The notes below the pieces were generated by a model. The model worked only from the letters and a program-made list of their open reading frames with translations, searched no databases and had not been told where the DNA came from. From assembly GCF_002887735.1 (NCBI RefSeq), contig NZ_PKQP01000009.1, positions 124,001-188,000 of the forward strand: a stretch of 64,000 nt of DNA. Direction: 5' to 3'. Shown piece by piece: positions 55,315-64,000 of the stretch (its first letter is position 1; the number at the start of each line of letters is the position of its first letter). Source of the stretch: Stenotrophomonas bentonitica (GTDB lineage Bacteria; Pseudomonadota; Gammaproteobacteria; Xanthomonadales; Xanthomonadaceae). Both the position numbers and the translations under genes were made by a program.

Positions 55315-57294
55315 TCAACGCGTGAGATGCAGGAACTGCAGGTGACGCTCGTACTGATCGATGATGTCGTTGATGATCTGCTGGCGGCTGTAGCCGAACA
55401 GCTCGTAGTCCTGTCCACCTTCATAAAGATGCACTTCGGCGCGGTAGTAACGCTGGTTGCGGAAGCGCTGCGCGGCGAACGAAGGCGTGAGGTAGCCGCG
55501 CATGATCACCTGGTAGGTGAACACCTGCTGCTCGCCATGGTCCACCAGCAGTTCCATGTGGCCCGGCTCGAACTTCGTCTGCACGTCCAGGCCCTGTTCG
55601 AGCAGCTGCGCGGCAACTGCTTCGATCGCCGGCTTCACATCGGTATCCATGAACCGGTACACCTCGTCGCGTACCGGGAAATGCACTGCCTGGGTGATGC
55701 GCTGGCGCCAGCCGCGCTGATGCCGCGATTGCCCGATCAACGGGATCGGCGAGTACTGCGAGGCCTTCTTGCGCTGCGACTCTTCGCCCAGCGCACGGGT
55801 CAGCCCCCACAGCATCAGCAGCAGCACCACCGAGAACGGCAGCGAAGCCAGCACCACGGCGGATTTGAGTGCATCCATGCTGCCGGCCAGCAGCAGCCCG
55901 GCGGTGACCAGGCCGGTCATCACGCCCCAGAACACGCGCAGCCAGCGCGGGCCGTCGTCTTCGGGATTGCCGCCCTGCGAGGACAGCGTGGACAGCACGA
56001 CCGTGCCGGAATCGGCCGAGGTGACGAAGAAGATGAAGCTGACGATCACCGTGACGGCGATGACGGCGCGGCTCCACGGGTAGCTTTCCAGCAGCGCGTA
56101 CAGCACGGTCGGTGGGTTCTCCACCGCCATCTGCGCCAGGTGCACCTGGTCATGGTGCAGGATCTGGTCCAGCGCGCTGTTGCCGAAGATCGACAGCCAG
56201 GCCAGGGTGAACCCCAGCGGGATCAGCAGCACGCCGAGCACGAACTCACGGATGGTGCGGCCGCGCGAGATGCGCGCGATGAACAGGCCCACGAACGGCG
56301 CCCAGCCGATCCACCAAGCCCAGTAGAACACCGTCCAGTTGCCCAGCCAGTCCGGGCGCCCGCCGTAGGCGTACACATCGAAACTCTTGCCGACCACGTT
56401 GCCCAGGTAGTCGCCCATGTTCTGGATGAAGGCGTTGAGCAGGTACTGGGTGGGGCCGGCGAACAGCATGAACAGCAGCAGCGAGATCGCCAGTAGCATG
56501 TTGATGTTGGACATCCAGCGCACGCCTTTCTCCACCCCGGAGACGGCCACGGTGATCGCCGCGCCCATCATCAGCACGATCAGCCCGACCTGCACCCAGG
56601 CCGCATGCGGCACCGGGAACAAGGTGTTCAAGCCGGCGTTGAGATGCAGCACGCCAAAGCCCATGTCCGCGCCGAGGCCGAACACGGTGGCCACGATGCC
56701 CAAGGCATCCACGGTGTAGCCGATCGGCCCGTTGATGCGCTTGCCGATCAGCGGATACAGCGCCGAGCGCAGTGCCAGCGGCAGGTTGTGGCGGTAGGCG
56801 AAGTAGGCCAGCGCCATCGCCGCCAGCGCGAACACGCCCCAGCCATGCAGGCCCCAGTGCAGGAACAGCAGCTGCATCGCCTGGCGCGCGCTGGCCTCGC
56901 CACTGCCGGTGCCGCCCTGCGGCGGCAGCAGGTAATGGGTCAGCGGCTCGGAGACGCAGAAGAAGAACAGGGTGATGCTGATGCCGGCGGCGAACAGCAT
57001 GCCGGCCCAGGACAGATAGCTGAACTCCGGTTCGTCATGGTCCGCGCCCAGCTTGACGCTGCCATAGCCTGACAACGCCACGCCGACCACGAACACCAGG
57101 TACACGGTCATCGCCAACAGGTAATACCAGCCGACATTGCGCGAGGCCCAGGTCTGGGCATCGAGCAGCATCACGCCGGCATCGATGGGAAACACGGTGA
57201 CCAGAATGGCGAATGCCGCCACGATCGTGGCGGCAAGCAGGAACACGGGTCGAAGCGTGCGCACCTCGGACAGAGGCGGCTCCACGGTACTCAT
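55315..57294 (-). CDS. betT: BCCT-family choline transporter
   Basis: 659 residues, 12 membrane helices of the betaine/choline/carnitine family. [15 protein letters not shown] and the aromatic [29 protein letters not shown] signature block are clear. A cytoplasmic tail of about 150 residues (from about 505) is present, the feature that marks osmotically regulated BetT1-like choline carriers. First gene of the betT-betB-betA group. No betI repressor gene is adjacent. Confidence 0.92.
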   Translation of the reverse strand: MSTVEPPLSEVRTLRPVFLLAATIVAAFAILVTVFPIDAGVMLLDAQTWASRNVGWYYLLAMTVYLVFVVGVALSGYGSVKLGADHDEPEFSYLSWAGMLFAAGISITLFFFCVSEPLTHYLLPPQGGTGSGEASARQAMQLLFLHWGLHGWGVFALAAMALAYFAYRHNLPLALRSALYPLIGKRINGPIGYTVDALGIVATVFGLGADMGFGVLHLNAGLNTLFPVPHAAWVQVGLIVLMMGAAITVAVSGVEKGVRWMSNINMLLAISLLLFMLFAGPTQYLLNAFIQNMGDYLGNVVGKSFDVYAYGGRPDWLGNWTVFYWAWWIGWAPFVGLFIARISRGRTIREFVLGVLLIPLGFTLAWLSIFGNSALDQILHHDQVHLAQMAVENPPTVLYALLESYPWSRAVIAVTVIVSFIFFVTSADSGTVVLSTLSSQGGNPEDDGPRWLRVFWGVMTGLVTAGLLLAGSMDALKSAVVLASLPFSVVLLLMLWGLTRALGEESQRKKASQYSPIPLIGQSRHQRGWRQRITQAVHFPVRDEVYRFMDTDVKPAIEAVAAQLLEQGLDVQTKFEPGHMELLVDHGEQQVFTYQVIMRGYLTPSFAAQRFRNQRYYRAEVHLYEGGQDYELFGYSRQQIINDIIDQYERHLQFLHLTR

Positions 57295-57383
57295 GGGGTG
57301 GGGGATACTCCCGGTGCCGGAGCGGCAGACGGCGGGATTTATCGCACAGGCGCTGTGGACAGCCTGTTTACACGCTCACGATG

Positions 57384-57405
57384 CCCGCCGCGCAAGGGCG
57401 GCGGG
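57384..57405 (-). terminator. Hairpin after the EEP-family gene
   Basis: CCCGCCGC and GCGGCGGG form an 8-bp stem with loop GCAAGG, 12 bases past the leftward stop. No T-run follows, so it is a weak candidate. Confidence 0.35.
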
Positions 57406-57416
57406 TGACCAGGGGG

Positions 57417-58184
57417 TCAGCGCAGCGCGCTGCTCGGTACATCGATCGACATCGCCAGCGCGAGGTGATCGGAGAACGCGGCCGGCACGGCTTCTGCACT
57501 GCGTTGCTGCAGGCCGTCGCTGAGCAGGATGTGGTCGATCGCCCGGTCCGGGCGCCAGCTGGGGAAGGTCGGCACCACGCAGCCCGGCGGCTGCAGCGTC
57601 GTCTTCTGGTACAGCACCTGCATTTCCGGCCGTTCGGCCAGGCAGTTGAAATCGCCCATCAGCACGGCGTTGGGGTGGTCGGAGAGCAGATCGGCAATGA
57701 AGGCCAATTGCGACATGCGCGAATTGGTCCCCAAGGACAGATGCGCCACCGCCACCGCCAGGCCCTGGCTGCCTTCACCGAACTTGGCCAGCAGCACGCC
57801 GCGCCCGCCGATCCGGCCGGGCAGGGCGTGGTCCTGGACCTCGACCGGCTCGAGTTTGCTGAGCAGGCCGTTGGCGCTGGAGGCGACCCCACCCATCCGG
57901 CGGTTGGGCTGGTGGCTCCAGTAATTGAAGCCGGCACGCTCGGCCAGATAGTGGGTCTGGTTGGTGAAGCCCGAGCGCAGGCTGCCCGGGTCGGCCTCCT
58001 GCAGGCCGACGATGTCGTGTTCGCGGGCCATCTGCGCGATGGCATCCAGGCTGGTTCGCTTGCGCCCGGCCGGCAGTGCGTGCGACCAGCTGCGGGTCAC
58101 GTAGTCACTGTAACGGCGGGTGCTCGAACCGGCCTGGATGTTGGCCGTCAGCAGGCGCAGGGTCCGCGTGTGGGGGGAGGTCAC
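57417..58184 (-). CDS. Endonuclease/exonuclease/phosphatase-family hydrolase
   Basis: 255 residues. EEP motifs in order: LLTANIQAG, Glu in DIVGLQEAD, VAVAHLSLG, GDFN (VLMGDFNCLAE), and the terminal RAIDHILLSDG and FSDHLALAMSI. These are the metal and catalytic residues of the DNase I-like fold. No signal peptide is visible. The substrate could be a nucleic acid or a phosphoester lipid. It starts with GTG 58184 after a GGAGG run, 20 bases after the end of dsbA. Confidence 0.82.
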   Translation of the reverse strand: MTSPHTRTLRLLTANIQAGSSTRRYSDYVTRSWSHALPAGRKRTSLDAIAQMAREHDIVGLQEADPGSLRSGFTNQTHYLAERAGFNYWSHQPNRRMGGVASSANGLLSKLEPVEVQDHALPGRIGGRGVLLAKFGEGSQGLAVAVAHLSLGTNSRMSQLAFIADLLSDHPNAVLMGDFNCLAERPEMQVLYQKTTLQPPGCVVPTFPSWRPDRAIDHILLSDGLQQRSAEAVPAAFSDHLALAMSIDVPSSALR

Positions 58185-58204
58185 GACGGTTGGCTATCGC
58201 AGGA

Positions 58205-59032
58205 TCAGTTGGCCTTGGCCGCGCGTTCGCGCGCGATCAGGTGATCGGCGATGCGCAGCATGTCCGGGAAGCCCTTGCCCTTGACCAGGTACTTGCCATT
58301 GACGATCACCGACGGGGTGCCGCTGATCTTGCTGCGCTGGGCGAACTGCTTGGCCGAGTTGGTCTTGGCGTTGATGGCGAAGCTGCCCATCATCGCGGCG
58401 AACTGCTTCGGGTCGGCGCCGTGCTTGCCGTAGAAGTTGGCGATATCTTCGACCGAATCACGGCCGCGCTCGCCCTTCAGGCTTTGCTCGGCGTGGATCG
58501 CCGCGTACATGGCTTCGTGGGTCTTTTCCTGCAGGCCCATGGCCTGCGCGGCATAGAACGCACGGCCGTAGTCATCCCAGGTACCGCCGAACATGGCCGG
58601 CACGTAGACGAAGCTGACGTCGCTCGGCAGGCCGGCCTTCCACGGTCCGATCAGCGGCTGGAACGCGGCGCAGGCCGGGCACACGTAACCGAAGATCTCG
58701 GCTACTTCGATCTTGCCGGTGGCCGGCTGGAACGGCTGGCCGTTTTCGATCACCACGTAGTCGGTGCCGGCGACCGGTTCCGGGCCGGTCGGGCGCGAGG
58801 AGGCGGGGGCGGGCGCCGGGGTGGTGGCTTCGGCAGCGGCGGTCTCGGCGGCGGCGGTTTCACCGCTGGCGGCCGGGGCCTGCTCGGTCGGCGTGGCCGT
58901 TTCGGTAGCCGGGGTGCTGCTCGGGGCGGCCGGTTCGGCCGGGGCGGTGGTGTTGGCGGTACCGTCCTGGGCCTTGCAGGCGGCCAGGATCGGCAGCAGG
59001 GCCATGAGCGTAATGGCGAAACGGGTCTTCAT
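58205..59032 (-). CDS. dsbA: DsbA-family thiol oxidoreductase, predicted lipoprotein
   Basis: 275 residues. The signal sequence ends LPILAACKAQ, a lipobox with Cys19, so the protein is probably lipid-anchored. A low-complexity Ala/Thr/Pro/Glu linker (about 22-80) precedes the thioredoxin-like domain with active site C-P-A-C in FGYVCPACAAF and the cis-Pro loop SGTPSVIVNG. It should oxidise periplasmic thiols. A second DsbA without linker is encoded 123 bases upstream on the same strand. Confidence 0.88.
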   Translation of the reverse strand: MKTRFAITLMALLPILAACKAQDGTANTTAPAEPAAPSSTPATETATPTEQAPAASGETAAAETAAAEATTPAPAPASSRPTGPEPVAGTDYVVIENGQPFQPATGKIEVAEIFGYVCPACAAFQPLIGPWKAGLPSDVSFVYVPAMFGGTWDDYGRAFYAAQAMGLQEKTHEAMYAAIHAEQSLKGERGRDSVEDIANFYGKHGADPKQFAAMMGSFAINAKTNSAKQFAQRSKISGTPSVIVNGKYLVKGKGFPDMLRIADHLIARERAAKAN

Positions 59033-59154
59033 CGAAGCATCTCCAGCGGATGAGCATGTTGGGGCCGACGCTGGGAGCGTCGGCCAGGGAAGCATGATGA
59101 CACGCGGAAACGAGCGTCCCGCGTGCACGGTGCGTGATGGTTCAGCGAGCGCTG

Positions 59155-59799
59155 TCAGAGCGCCTTGCCGCTGCGCGCGCGGGCGATCAGGGCATCTGCA
59201 TTGCGCAACATGGACTCGAACGAGTCGCCTTTGACCAGGTACACGCCGTTGACGATCAGCGTCGGCGTACCCGGCACCTTGGTGCGCAGGGCGAAGGCGC
59301 GGGCGGCCTTGACCTTGGCATCCACCGCATCGCTCCTGAGCGCGGCGATGTACTGCGGCGGCGCCACGCCGAAGCCCTGGTAGAACGCGGCCAGTTCGTC
59401 CGGCGAGACGTTCTGCATCGGCAGCGAGCCCTTCTCATGCAGGGCATCGAACATCGCGCGGTGGCTGCGCTTGGCCACGCCCAGCTGATCGGCAGCGTAG
59501 TAGGCGCGGGCAAACGAATCCCACACACCGCCGAAGGCGGCCGGCACCGGGGTGAAACGGACGTCCTTGGGCAGCTTGGCGGCCCAGGCTTCCAACTTCG
59601 GCTCGAAATGCGCGCAGTGCGGGCAGGTGTAGCCGAACATCTCCACGACTTCGATCTTGCCGGCCAGCGGCGCGAACGGTCCGGCGTCGGCGATGCGGTC
59701 GTAATCCTTGCCCTCCACCAGCGGGGCCGGGGGGGCAGCGAGGGTGCTCAACGGGCTCAGGGCCAGCAGCAACAGCATCAGGCGGGGCATCAACGTCAT
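59155..59799 (-). CDS. dsbA: DsbA-family thiol:disulfide interchange protein
   Basis: 214 residues. Cleavable signal peptide (LMLLLLALSPLSTLAAP), then VEGKDYDRI and the canonical C-P-H-C active site in FGYTCPHCAHF, with cis-Pro PGTPTLIVNGVYLV. This is closer to E. coli DsbA than the neighbouring C-P-A-C lipoprotein. The start is set at 59799; an in-frame ATG at 59790 is possible. A strong terminator lies only about 20 bases upstream, so its promoter must overlap or precede that hairpin. Confidence 0.88.
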   Translation of the reverse strand: MTLMPRLMLLLLALSPLSTLAAPPAPLVEGKDYDRIADAGPFAPLAGKIEVVEMFGYTCPHCAHFEPKLEAWAAKLPKDVRFTPVPAAFGGVWDSFARAYYAADQLGVAKRSHRAMFDALHEKGSLPMQNVSPDELAAFYQGFGVAPPQYIAALRSDAVDAKVKAARAFALRTKVPGTPTLIVNGVYLVKGDSFESMLRNADALIARARSGKAL

Positions 59800-59819
59800 C
59801 TACATCCATCTCCATACAG

Positions 59820-59849
59820 AAAAAACGACGCCGGCCCAGTCGCCGGCGT
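59820..59849 (-). terminator. Intrinsic terminator after cytochrome c4
   Basis: On the minus strand ACGCCGGC, loop GACTGG, GCCGGCGT and then CG followed by six T. It lies 79 bases past the cytochrome gene stop and about 20 bases before the dsbA start. Confidence 0.85.
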
Positions 59850-59928
59850 GGCAGTGAACATACCCCGCCAGCCAAGGCGGCCGCATCTGTCATCCGACCA
59901 AGGGGATGCGCTGCGGTGTGGGCGGTGG

Positions 59929-60726
59929 TCAGGGTGCCTGCGCGCCCCCCGCGACCGGCGTTGCCGCAGCCACGTCATCGGCGCGGTTGTGCAGGCCCTG
60001 CAGGTAACTGGCCAAGGCCTGGATTTCCTGCTCGGTCAACGACTTGGCGATCGTGGCCATGATCTGGAAGTGGGCCTTGTCGGTTTCCTGGGTGGTCCCG
60101 GCCTGGTACTCCTGCAGGCGACGCGCGACATAGGCCGCGTGCTGGCCACTGATATGCGGGTAGGCCGGGCCCGGGTTGCCGGCGCCGGTCGGGCCATGGC
60201 AGGCCATGCAGGCCGGGATGCCACGCTCGGCATCGCCGCCGCGATACAGCTGCTGGCCGATCTCATAGAACTTCTTGCCGGCATACGGGCCTTCGGTGAC
60301 CGCGCCATCGTCGGCGATGCCGGCCGTGGCCTTCTGCGTGGCGAAATAGGCGCCGATGTCGCGCATGTCCTGCGGGGTAAGGTCCTGCACGAACGGCACC
60401 ATCGCCGCCGAGGCGCCGGAGGTGCGCTGGCCATTGGCGATCAGGGCCATCTGCTGGGCGCTGTAGCGCTCGCTCTGGCCGGCGATGCTCGGGTACATCT
60501 CCACCGTGGAGTTGCCATCGGCCGAGTGGCAGGCTGCGCAGGCCGCGGCCTTGGTCTGCCCGGCCTTGGGATCGCCCCAGGTGGTTTTGCTGAAATCGAC
60601 CTCCAGCGAGGCGGTCCTGATCGGCCCGTTGTCCGGCAACGGGGTGATCGAGGTCTGGGCAACGGCAACGGCGGCGAGCAGCGAGACAGCAAGTGCGGAA
60701 ACGGCAAGAACGCGAGCATGGCGCAT
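59929..60726 (-). CDS. Di-haem cytochrome c4
   Basis: 265 residues. Signal peptide VLAVSALAVSLLAAVAVAQ. Two class I haem sites, CAACH and CMACH, lie in two similar halves, each with a distal Met candidate. This is the cytochrome c4 layout, a periplasmic electron carrier to terminal oxidases. About 25 residues separate the signal from the first domain. The start at 60726 opens the signal peptide. Proximity to two dsbA genes may reflect shared need for thiol control during haem attachment, an inference. Confidence 0.88.
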   Translation of the reverse strand: MRHARVLAVSALAVSLLAAVAVAQTSITPLPDNGPIRTASLEVDFSKTTWGDPKAGQTKAAACAACHSADGNSTVEMYPSIAGQSERYSAQQMALIANGQRTSGASAAMVPFVQDLTPQDMRDIGAYFATQKATAGIADDGAVTEGPYAGKKFYEIGQQLYRGGDAERGIPACMACHGPTGAGNPGPAYPHISGQHAAYVARRLQEYQAGTTQETDKAHFQIMATIAKSLTEQEIQALASYLQGLHNRADDVAAATPVAGGAQAP

Positions 60727-60881
60727 GCGGAAGCTCCGTGTGGACCGGCCTGGCGGTTGCGGGACCGCAACCACGGGGATCGCCCGATTATCAACGCCGT
60801 TTCACGCCACGGTCAACGCAGGGTGCAGCAAAACCGGGGGCGGACAGCGCGGAGGAGCCCCGGACATGCGATCCTATGCCC

Positions 60882-61505
60882 ATGTCATTGCTCCTCGAAC
60901 GCGCCCAATACCTGCTTTCGGCCCACAACACCCGGCAATTGCCGGAAGACGTGGGCGCGGAAGTCGCCTTTGCCGGTCGCTCCAACGCCGGCAAATCCAG
61001 TGCCCTCAACGCCCTCACCCGCCAGAACAGCCTGGCCCGGGTCTCCAAGACCCCCGGCCGCACCCAGCAGCTGGTGTTCTTCGAGGTCACCCCGGAGGCC
61101 AAGCTGGTCGATCTGCCCGGTTACGGCTACGCCAAGGTCCCGCTGGACCTGCAGGCGCACTGGCAGGCCTTCATCGACCAGTACTTCCGTACCCGCGAGG
61201 CCCTGCGTGGCCTGGTGGTGGTGATGGACATCCGTCACCCGCTGAAGGACTACGATCGCCAGATGCTGGCCTATGCCGTGCAGCGCGGCCTGCCCGCGCA
61301 TGCGCTGCTGACCAAGGCCGACAAGCTTGGCCGTGGCCAGCAGGGCATCGCCCTGCAGAAGGTGCGCAAGGAACTGCATTCCTCGTTCGGCGATACCGTC
61401 AGCGTGCAGACCTTCTCCGGCCCCGCCCGCCAGGGCGTGGATGAAGCCCGCGGGATCATCGGCGGCTGGCTGGGCCTGAACAAGCCGGCGCCCGAAGCGG
61501 CCTGA
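60882..61505 (+). CDS. engB: Ribosome-assembly GTPase YsxC/EngB
   Basis: 207 residues. G1 GRSNAGKSS, G2 in SKTPGRTQQLVFFEV, G3 DLPGYGYAK and G4 LLTKADKL are all present, with the family length. EngB acts in 50S subunit maturation. The start may be 60876 or 60882; neither has a clear ribosome site. Divergent from cytochrome c4, as in many gammaproteobacteria. Confidence 0.94.
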   Translation: MSLLLERAQYLLSAHNTRQLPEDVGAEVAFAGRSNAGKSSALNALTRQNSLARVSKTPGRTQQLVFFEVTPEAKLVDLPGYGYAKVPLDLQAHWQAFIDQYFRTREALRGLVVVMDIRHPLKDYDRQMLAYAVQRGLPAHALLTKADKLGRGQQGIALQKVRKELHSSFGDTVSVQTFSGPARQGVDEARGIIGGWLGLNKPAPEAA

Positions 61506-61545
61506 TCCGGGCGTTGCCGCGGTCCAACGGGCCGCGCGGCGCCGG

Positions 61546-61616
61546 GTAGTGCCGGCCGCTGGCCGGCTGCTCTTTCCATCAGATGTATCGGGAGCCGGCC
61601 AGCGGCTGGCACTACC
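61546..61616. repeat. SMAG-like pair
   Basis: Two palindromes in opposite orientation (61546-61567 and 61591-61616) lie between the convergent engB and MBL-fold genes. Confidence 0.83.
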
Positions 61617-61658
61617 CGAGTGCGCCTGACGCCCCGTGTACGGCGCGGTCGTGTCCCC

Positions 61659-62636
61659 TCATTTCGCCGGTAACGGCGCGAATTCGCCCGGCACCCAGGC
61701 GAACGCCTCTCCTTCACGCCGGACATGGCCCAGCCCTGGGAACGGCAAGTGTGCGCCGGCCACCCACCAGCCCTGATCCGCAGCCTGCGCCATCATCCGG
61801 CGCCGACTGGCGATCGCAGCCGTGCGGTCGCTGTCGGCTTCATAGGAGGCCTGCGGCTGGGCGAACTGCACGGCATGGAAATGCACGATGTCGCCCCACA
61901 CCAGCAGCTGCTGGCCGGCGCCACCATCGATCCGATAAGACACATGCCCGACGGTGTGGCCGTGGCTGTCCAATGCGGTGATCCCGGTCGGCAACGTGTC
62001 GCCAGGGGCAAAGCGCTTCAATTTCCCGCTCGCTTCATACGGTGCCACCGCCTTGCGTGCCAATGCGAAGGCAAACCGGACGCCCTGCGGCGCGGTGGCT
62101 TCACTGGCCGGATCCAGCCAGAACGCCGCATCGGCGGCGGACAGCCACACCGTGGCATTCGGGTAGGCCAGCGTGTCCTGCGCATCCAGCAGGCCACACA
62201 GGTGGTCGGGGTGGGCGTGGGTCAGCACGACATCATCCACCTCGGCCGGGTCATAGCCGGCCTTGCGCAGGTTGCCCAGCACCTGGCCCAGCCCGGGGCC
62301 GAAGCACTGCGCGGTGCCGGTATCGACCAATGTCAGGTGATCGCCCTGCTGCACCAGGTAGGCGTTGACCGCGGTCTGCAGGCCTTTGCCATCCTCGGGC
62401 ACGTAGCGGTGATCGAGCAGGCGGGTGACCGCGCCGGGAGCGATCCCGACGAGTTCCTGTCGGCCCAGTGCGACCGTGCCGTCGAACAGGGCAGTGACCT
62501 GCAACGTGCCGATCTGCTGGTGGTAGACGCCGGGCACCTGCCCGCGCGGGGTGTGTGTGGTGGTGGCCAGTGCCGGGCTGGCGGCAACGGCCAGCAGCAG
62601 CGCCGTGGCGAGCGTGCGAATGCGGGGAAACGACAT
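61659..62636 (-). CDS. Secreted MBL-fold metallo-hydrolase
   Basis: 325 residues. Signal peptide LATALLLAVAASPALA. The metallo-beta-lactamase motif HAHPDHLCGL supplies metal ligands, with further ligands in DSHGHTVGHVSY and WGDIVHFH. The N-terminal VYHQQIGTLQVTALFDG and the fold match the lactonase/AiiA-like periplasmic group rather than true carbapenemases. The substrate is unknown. It is the third gene in a leftward run after an AraC regulator. Confidence 0.82.
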   Translation of the reverse strand: MSFPRIRTLATALLLAVAASPALATTTHTPRGQVPGVYHQQIGTLQVTALFDGTVALGRQELVGIAPGAVTRLLDHRYVPEDGKGLQTAVNAYLVQQGDHLTLVDTGTAQCFGPGLGQVLGNLRKAGYDPAEVDDVVLTHAHPDHLCGLLDAQDTLAYPNATVWLSAADAAFWLDPASEATAPQGVRFAFALARKAVAPYEASGKLKRFAPGDTLPTGITALDSHGHTVGHVSYRIDGGAGQQLLVWGDIVHFHAVQFAQPQASYEADSDRTAAIASRRRMMAQAADQGWWVAGAHLPFPGLGHVRREGEAFAWVPGEFAPLPAK

Positions 62637-62731
62637 GTCAGGATCCGAACGGAGCGGCAGTGCCGCGGTGTGTCCATGCTGCGCGTGCCGCCTGCTGCGT
62701 TCCGCTCAGAATGCCGCGCGATCCGCTCGCC

Positions 62732-63565
62732 TCAGCTGTTGCCGATCGCCGCCGGTTCCAACCCGTAACGTTCGGCGAAGCGCTTGTTGAAGCTGCCCAG
62801 CGAGCGGTAGCCCACGCGCGCGGCCACCGTTTTCAGCGGCAACCGGGTGGTGTAGAGCAGGCTCATGGCATGCGCCAGCCGCGCATCGGTGATCAGCTCG
62901 CGCACGCTGGACTGCTCGCTGGCCAAGCGCCGCCGCAGGGTCGCACCGCTGAGCCCGAGCTGCGCTTCGAAATCGCGTGACTGCCAGTCGCGCTCGGGCT
63001 GGGCCGCGATCAGATCGCGGATGCGATCAGCCACGCTGGGCTCGGGTGGAATCAGCAGGCTGCCGTGCCCGCGCCGGCAGAACGCCACGGCAAGCGATGC
63101 CAGGGCCAAGCGTGCTTCGGTGTATTGGCCGTGTTCCAGTGCCTGCCGCCACTGCAGCAGGGTCGCCCCATGCTCGACCAGTGGCAGCCTGGCCAGTGCA
63201 TCACCGGCCTGCGGCAGCGGCTCGTTCCACAGCGCCCGGGCGGCAGTGAGCGCCTCGGCACACATCGGCACGATCGCACTGAGATAGAGGCCGCTATGCG
63301 GATCGGGAATGTTGACCACATCGATGCGGCAGCGCCGGGTGATGAGGAACAGATCGCCCGGTGCGAATTCCAGCGATTGCTGCGCGGTACGCACCTGCTT
63401 GCGCCCCTGCAGCAGGATCGCGAACTGCGGCTGCGGAATCTCCACGGAGGAGGCGCCATGCTCGCGGCGCGCGGTGATGCAGGCGTAGCCATCGGCGCGC
63501 TGGCAGTCAGCCAGGCTGGCCATTGTCGCCAGCAGCGAGGAGGTCGTATCGATCGACGCGGACAC
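62732..63565 (-). CDS. AraC-family regulator
   Basis: 277 residues from GTG 63565. An AraC N-terminal effector domain (about 10-160) precedes the C-terminal double helix-turn-helix (LSGATLRRRLASE and LKTVAARVGYRSLGSFNKRFAERYG). It starts three bases after the VIT gene stop and lies 95 bases before the MBL-fold gene, which it may control. Confidence 0.83.
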   Translation of the reverse strand: MSASIDTTSSLLATMASLADCQRADGYACITARREHGASSVEIPQPQFAILLQGRKQVRTAQQSLEFAPGDLFLITRRCRIDVVNIPDPHSGLYLSAIVPMCAEALTAARALWNEPLPQAGDALARLPLVEHGATLLQWRQALEHGQYTEARLALASLAVAFCRRGHGSLLIPPEPSVADRIRDLIAAQPERDWQSRDFEAQLGLSGATLRRRLASEQSSVRELITDARLAHAMSLLYTTRLPLKTVAARVGYRSLGSFNKRFAERYGLEPAAIGNS

Positions 63566-63568
63566 CGC

Positions 63569-64000
63569 TCAGCCCGCCACGTTGAACAGTCGGCCGACCA
63601 GCGCGGCCGCGGCCATCGCGATCGCACCCCAGAAGGTGACGCGCACCGCACCGCGCAGACGTGGGGCACCGCCGGCATGGGCGGCCAGGGTGCCGGTCAG
63701 GCACAGCCCTAGCAGCGTCACCACGGTGGTGGCCTGGCCGACGACAGCATGCGGCGCGAGCAGGGCGGTCAGCACCGGCAACGCGGCGCCACTGACGAAG
63801 GCGCCGGCGGAGGCCATGGCCGCCTGCATCGGGCGCGCCCGCAGCTCCTCGGTGATGCCCAGCTCATCGCGGGCATGTGCCCCCAGTGCGTCGTGCGCGG
63901 TGAGCTGGGTGGCCACCTCATGCGCCAGGTCGGGGCTCAGCCCGCGATGGCGGTAGATCGCGGCCAGCTCTTCCAGCTCGCTGTGCGGGTCTTCGTGCAG
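63569..64000 (-). CDS. VIT/CCC1-family membrane protein, truncated by window edge
   Basis: 144 residues of the C-terminal part; the N-terminus lies beyond position 64000 in frame. EELAAIYRHRGLSPDLAHEV, then HDALGAHARDELG, and three hydrophobic helices are the VIT1/CCC1 pattern (iron or manganese transport into a compartment or out of the cell). The fragment shows no frameshift. Confidence 0.8.
   Translation of the reverse strand: MHEDPHSELEELAAIYRHRGLSPDLAHEVATQLTAHDALGAHARDELGITEELRARPMQAAMASAGAFVSGAALPVLTALLAPHAVVGQATTVVTLLGLCLTGTLAAHAGGAPRLRGAVRVTFWGAIAMAAAALVGRLFNVAG

Overview
The window is GC-rich DNA from a xanthomonad, most likely a Stenotrophomonas. The basis is the gene complement (many TonB-dependent receptors, a GlcNAc/chitin utilisation locus, a bacterial PTR1-type pteridine reductase, Anbu) together with repeated short palindromes headed by GTAG or ending in CTAC that sit between genes and match the SMAG/REP-type elements known from Stenotrophomonas maltophilia. 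No rRNA, tRNA, CRISPR, prophage or complete insertion sequence was seen.

Layout. 1-8.3 kb: a secreted BON protein with a clear terminator, a three-gene signalling set (membrane histidine kinase, single-domain response regulator, receiver-kinase hybrid), a convergent Anbu proteasome-like peptidase, folK facing a pteridine reductase, a MidA-like methyltransferase and a VanZ-like membrane protein. 8.4-20.7 kb: a chitin/N-acetylglucosamine locus arranged as two divergent arms. Leftward: glucokinase, TonB receptor, GH20 hexosaminidase. Rightward: MFS permease, LacI regulator, SIS deaminase, NagA and a NagX-type membrane protein. The intervening 366 bp carries two matching operator-like sites, one beside each promoter. 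20.8-25.0 kb: a repeat-rich autotransporter and an S41-like peptidase.

25.0-37.9 kb: a carbohydrate-acid island. It holds an IclR regulator, an ExuT-like MFS transporter, a leftward pair (galactonate-dehydratase-like enolase-family protein and a DapA-family lyase), and a rightward coupled run (TonB receptor, SDR dehydrogenase, 2-dehydro-3-deoxygalactonokinase, a KDPGal aldolase fused to an SMP-30 lactonase, SASA-type O-acetylesterase). Read together these genes can import an acetylated galactose-containing compound, deacetylate it, oxidise the sugar to a lactone, open it, dehydrate it, phosphorylate it and cleave it. A shared inverted repeat (TTGCTA-N3-TAGCAA) before the transporter and before the receptor is a candidate operator. 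A near-palindromic 480 bp element lies inside the island.

37.9-52.1 kb: cca, a lytic transglycosylase, a large TonB receptor, a LysE-family exporter, a Fur-boxed siderophore receptor with a locally GC-poor centre, a VOC protein, an AraC regulator coupled to a secreted alpha/beta hydrolase, and an EamA/RhtA exporter. 52.1-57.3 kb: the choline-to-glycine-betaine genes betT-betB-betA without a betI regulator in the window. 57.4-64.0 kb: an EEP-family hydrolase, two DsbA paralogues, a di-haem cytochrome c4, the ribosome-assembly GTPase YsxC/EngB, an MBL-fold hydrolase, an AraC regulator and the C-terminal part of a VIT/CCC1 transporter running off the right edge.

The most unusual items are the 480 bp inverted element, the aldolase-lactonase fusion with its predicted IclR regulon, the paired operator architecture of the GlcNAc locus, the compositional patch in the siderophore receptor, and a terminator placed 20 bp in front of dsbA. 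No database search could be run, so family assignments rest on motifs and context read by eye.
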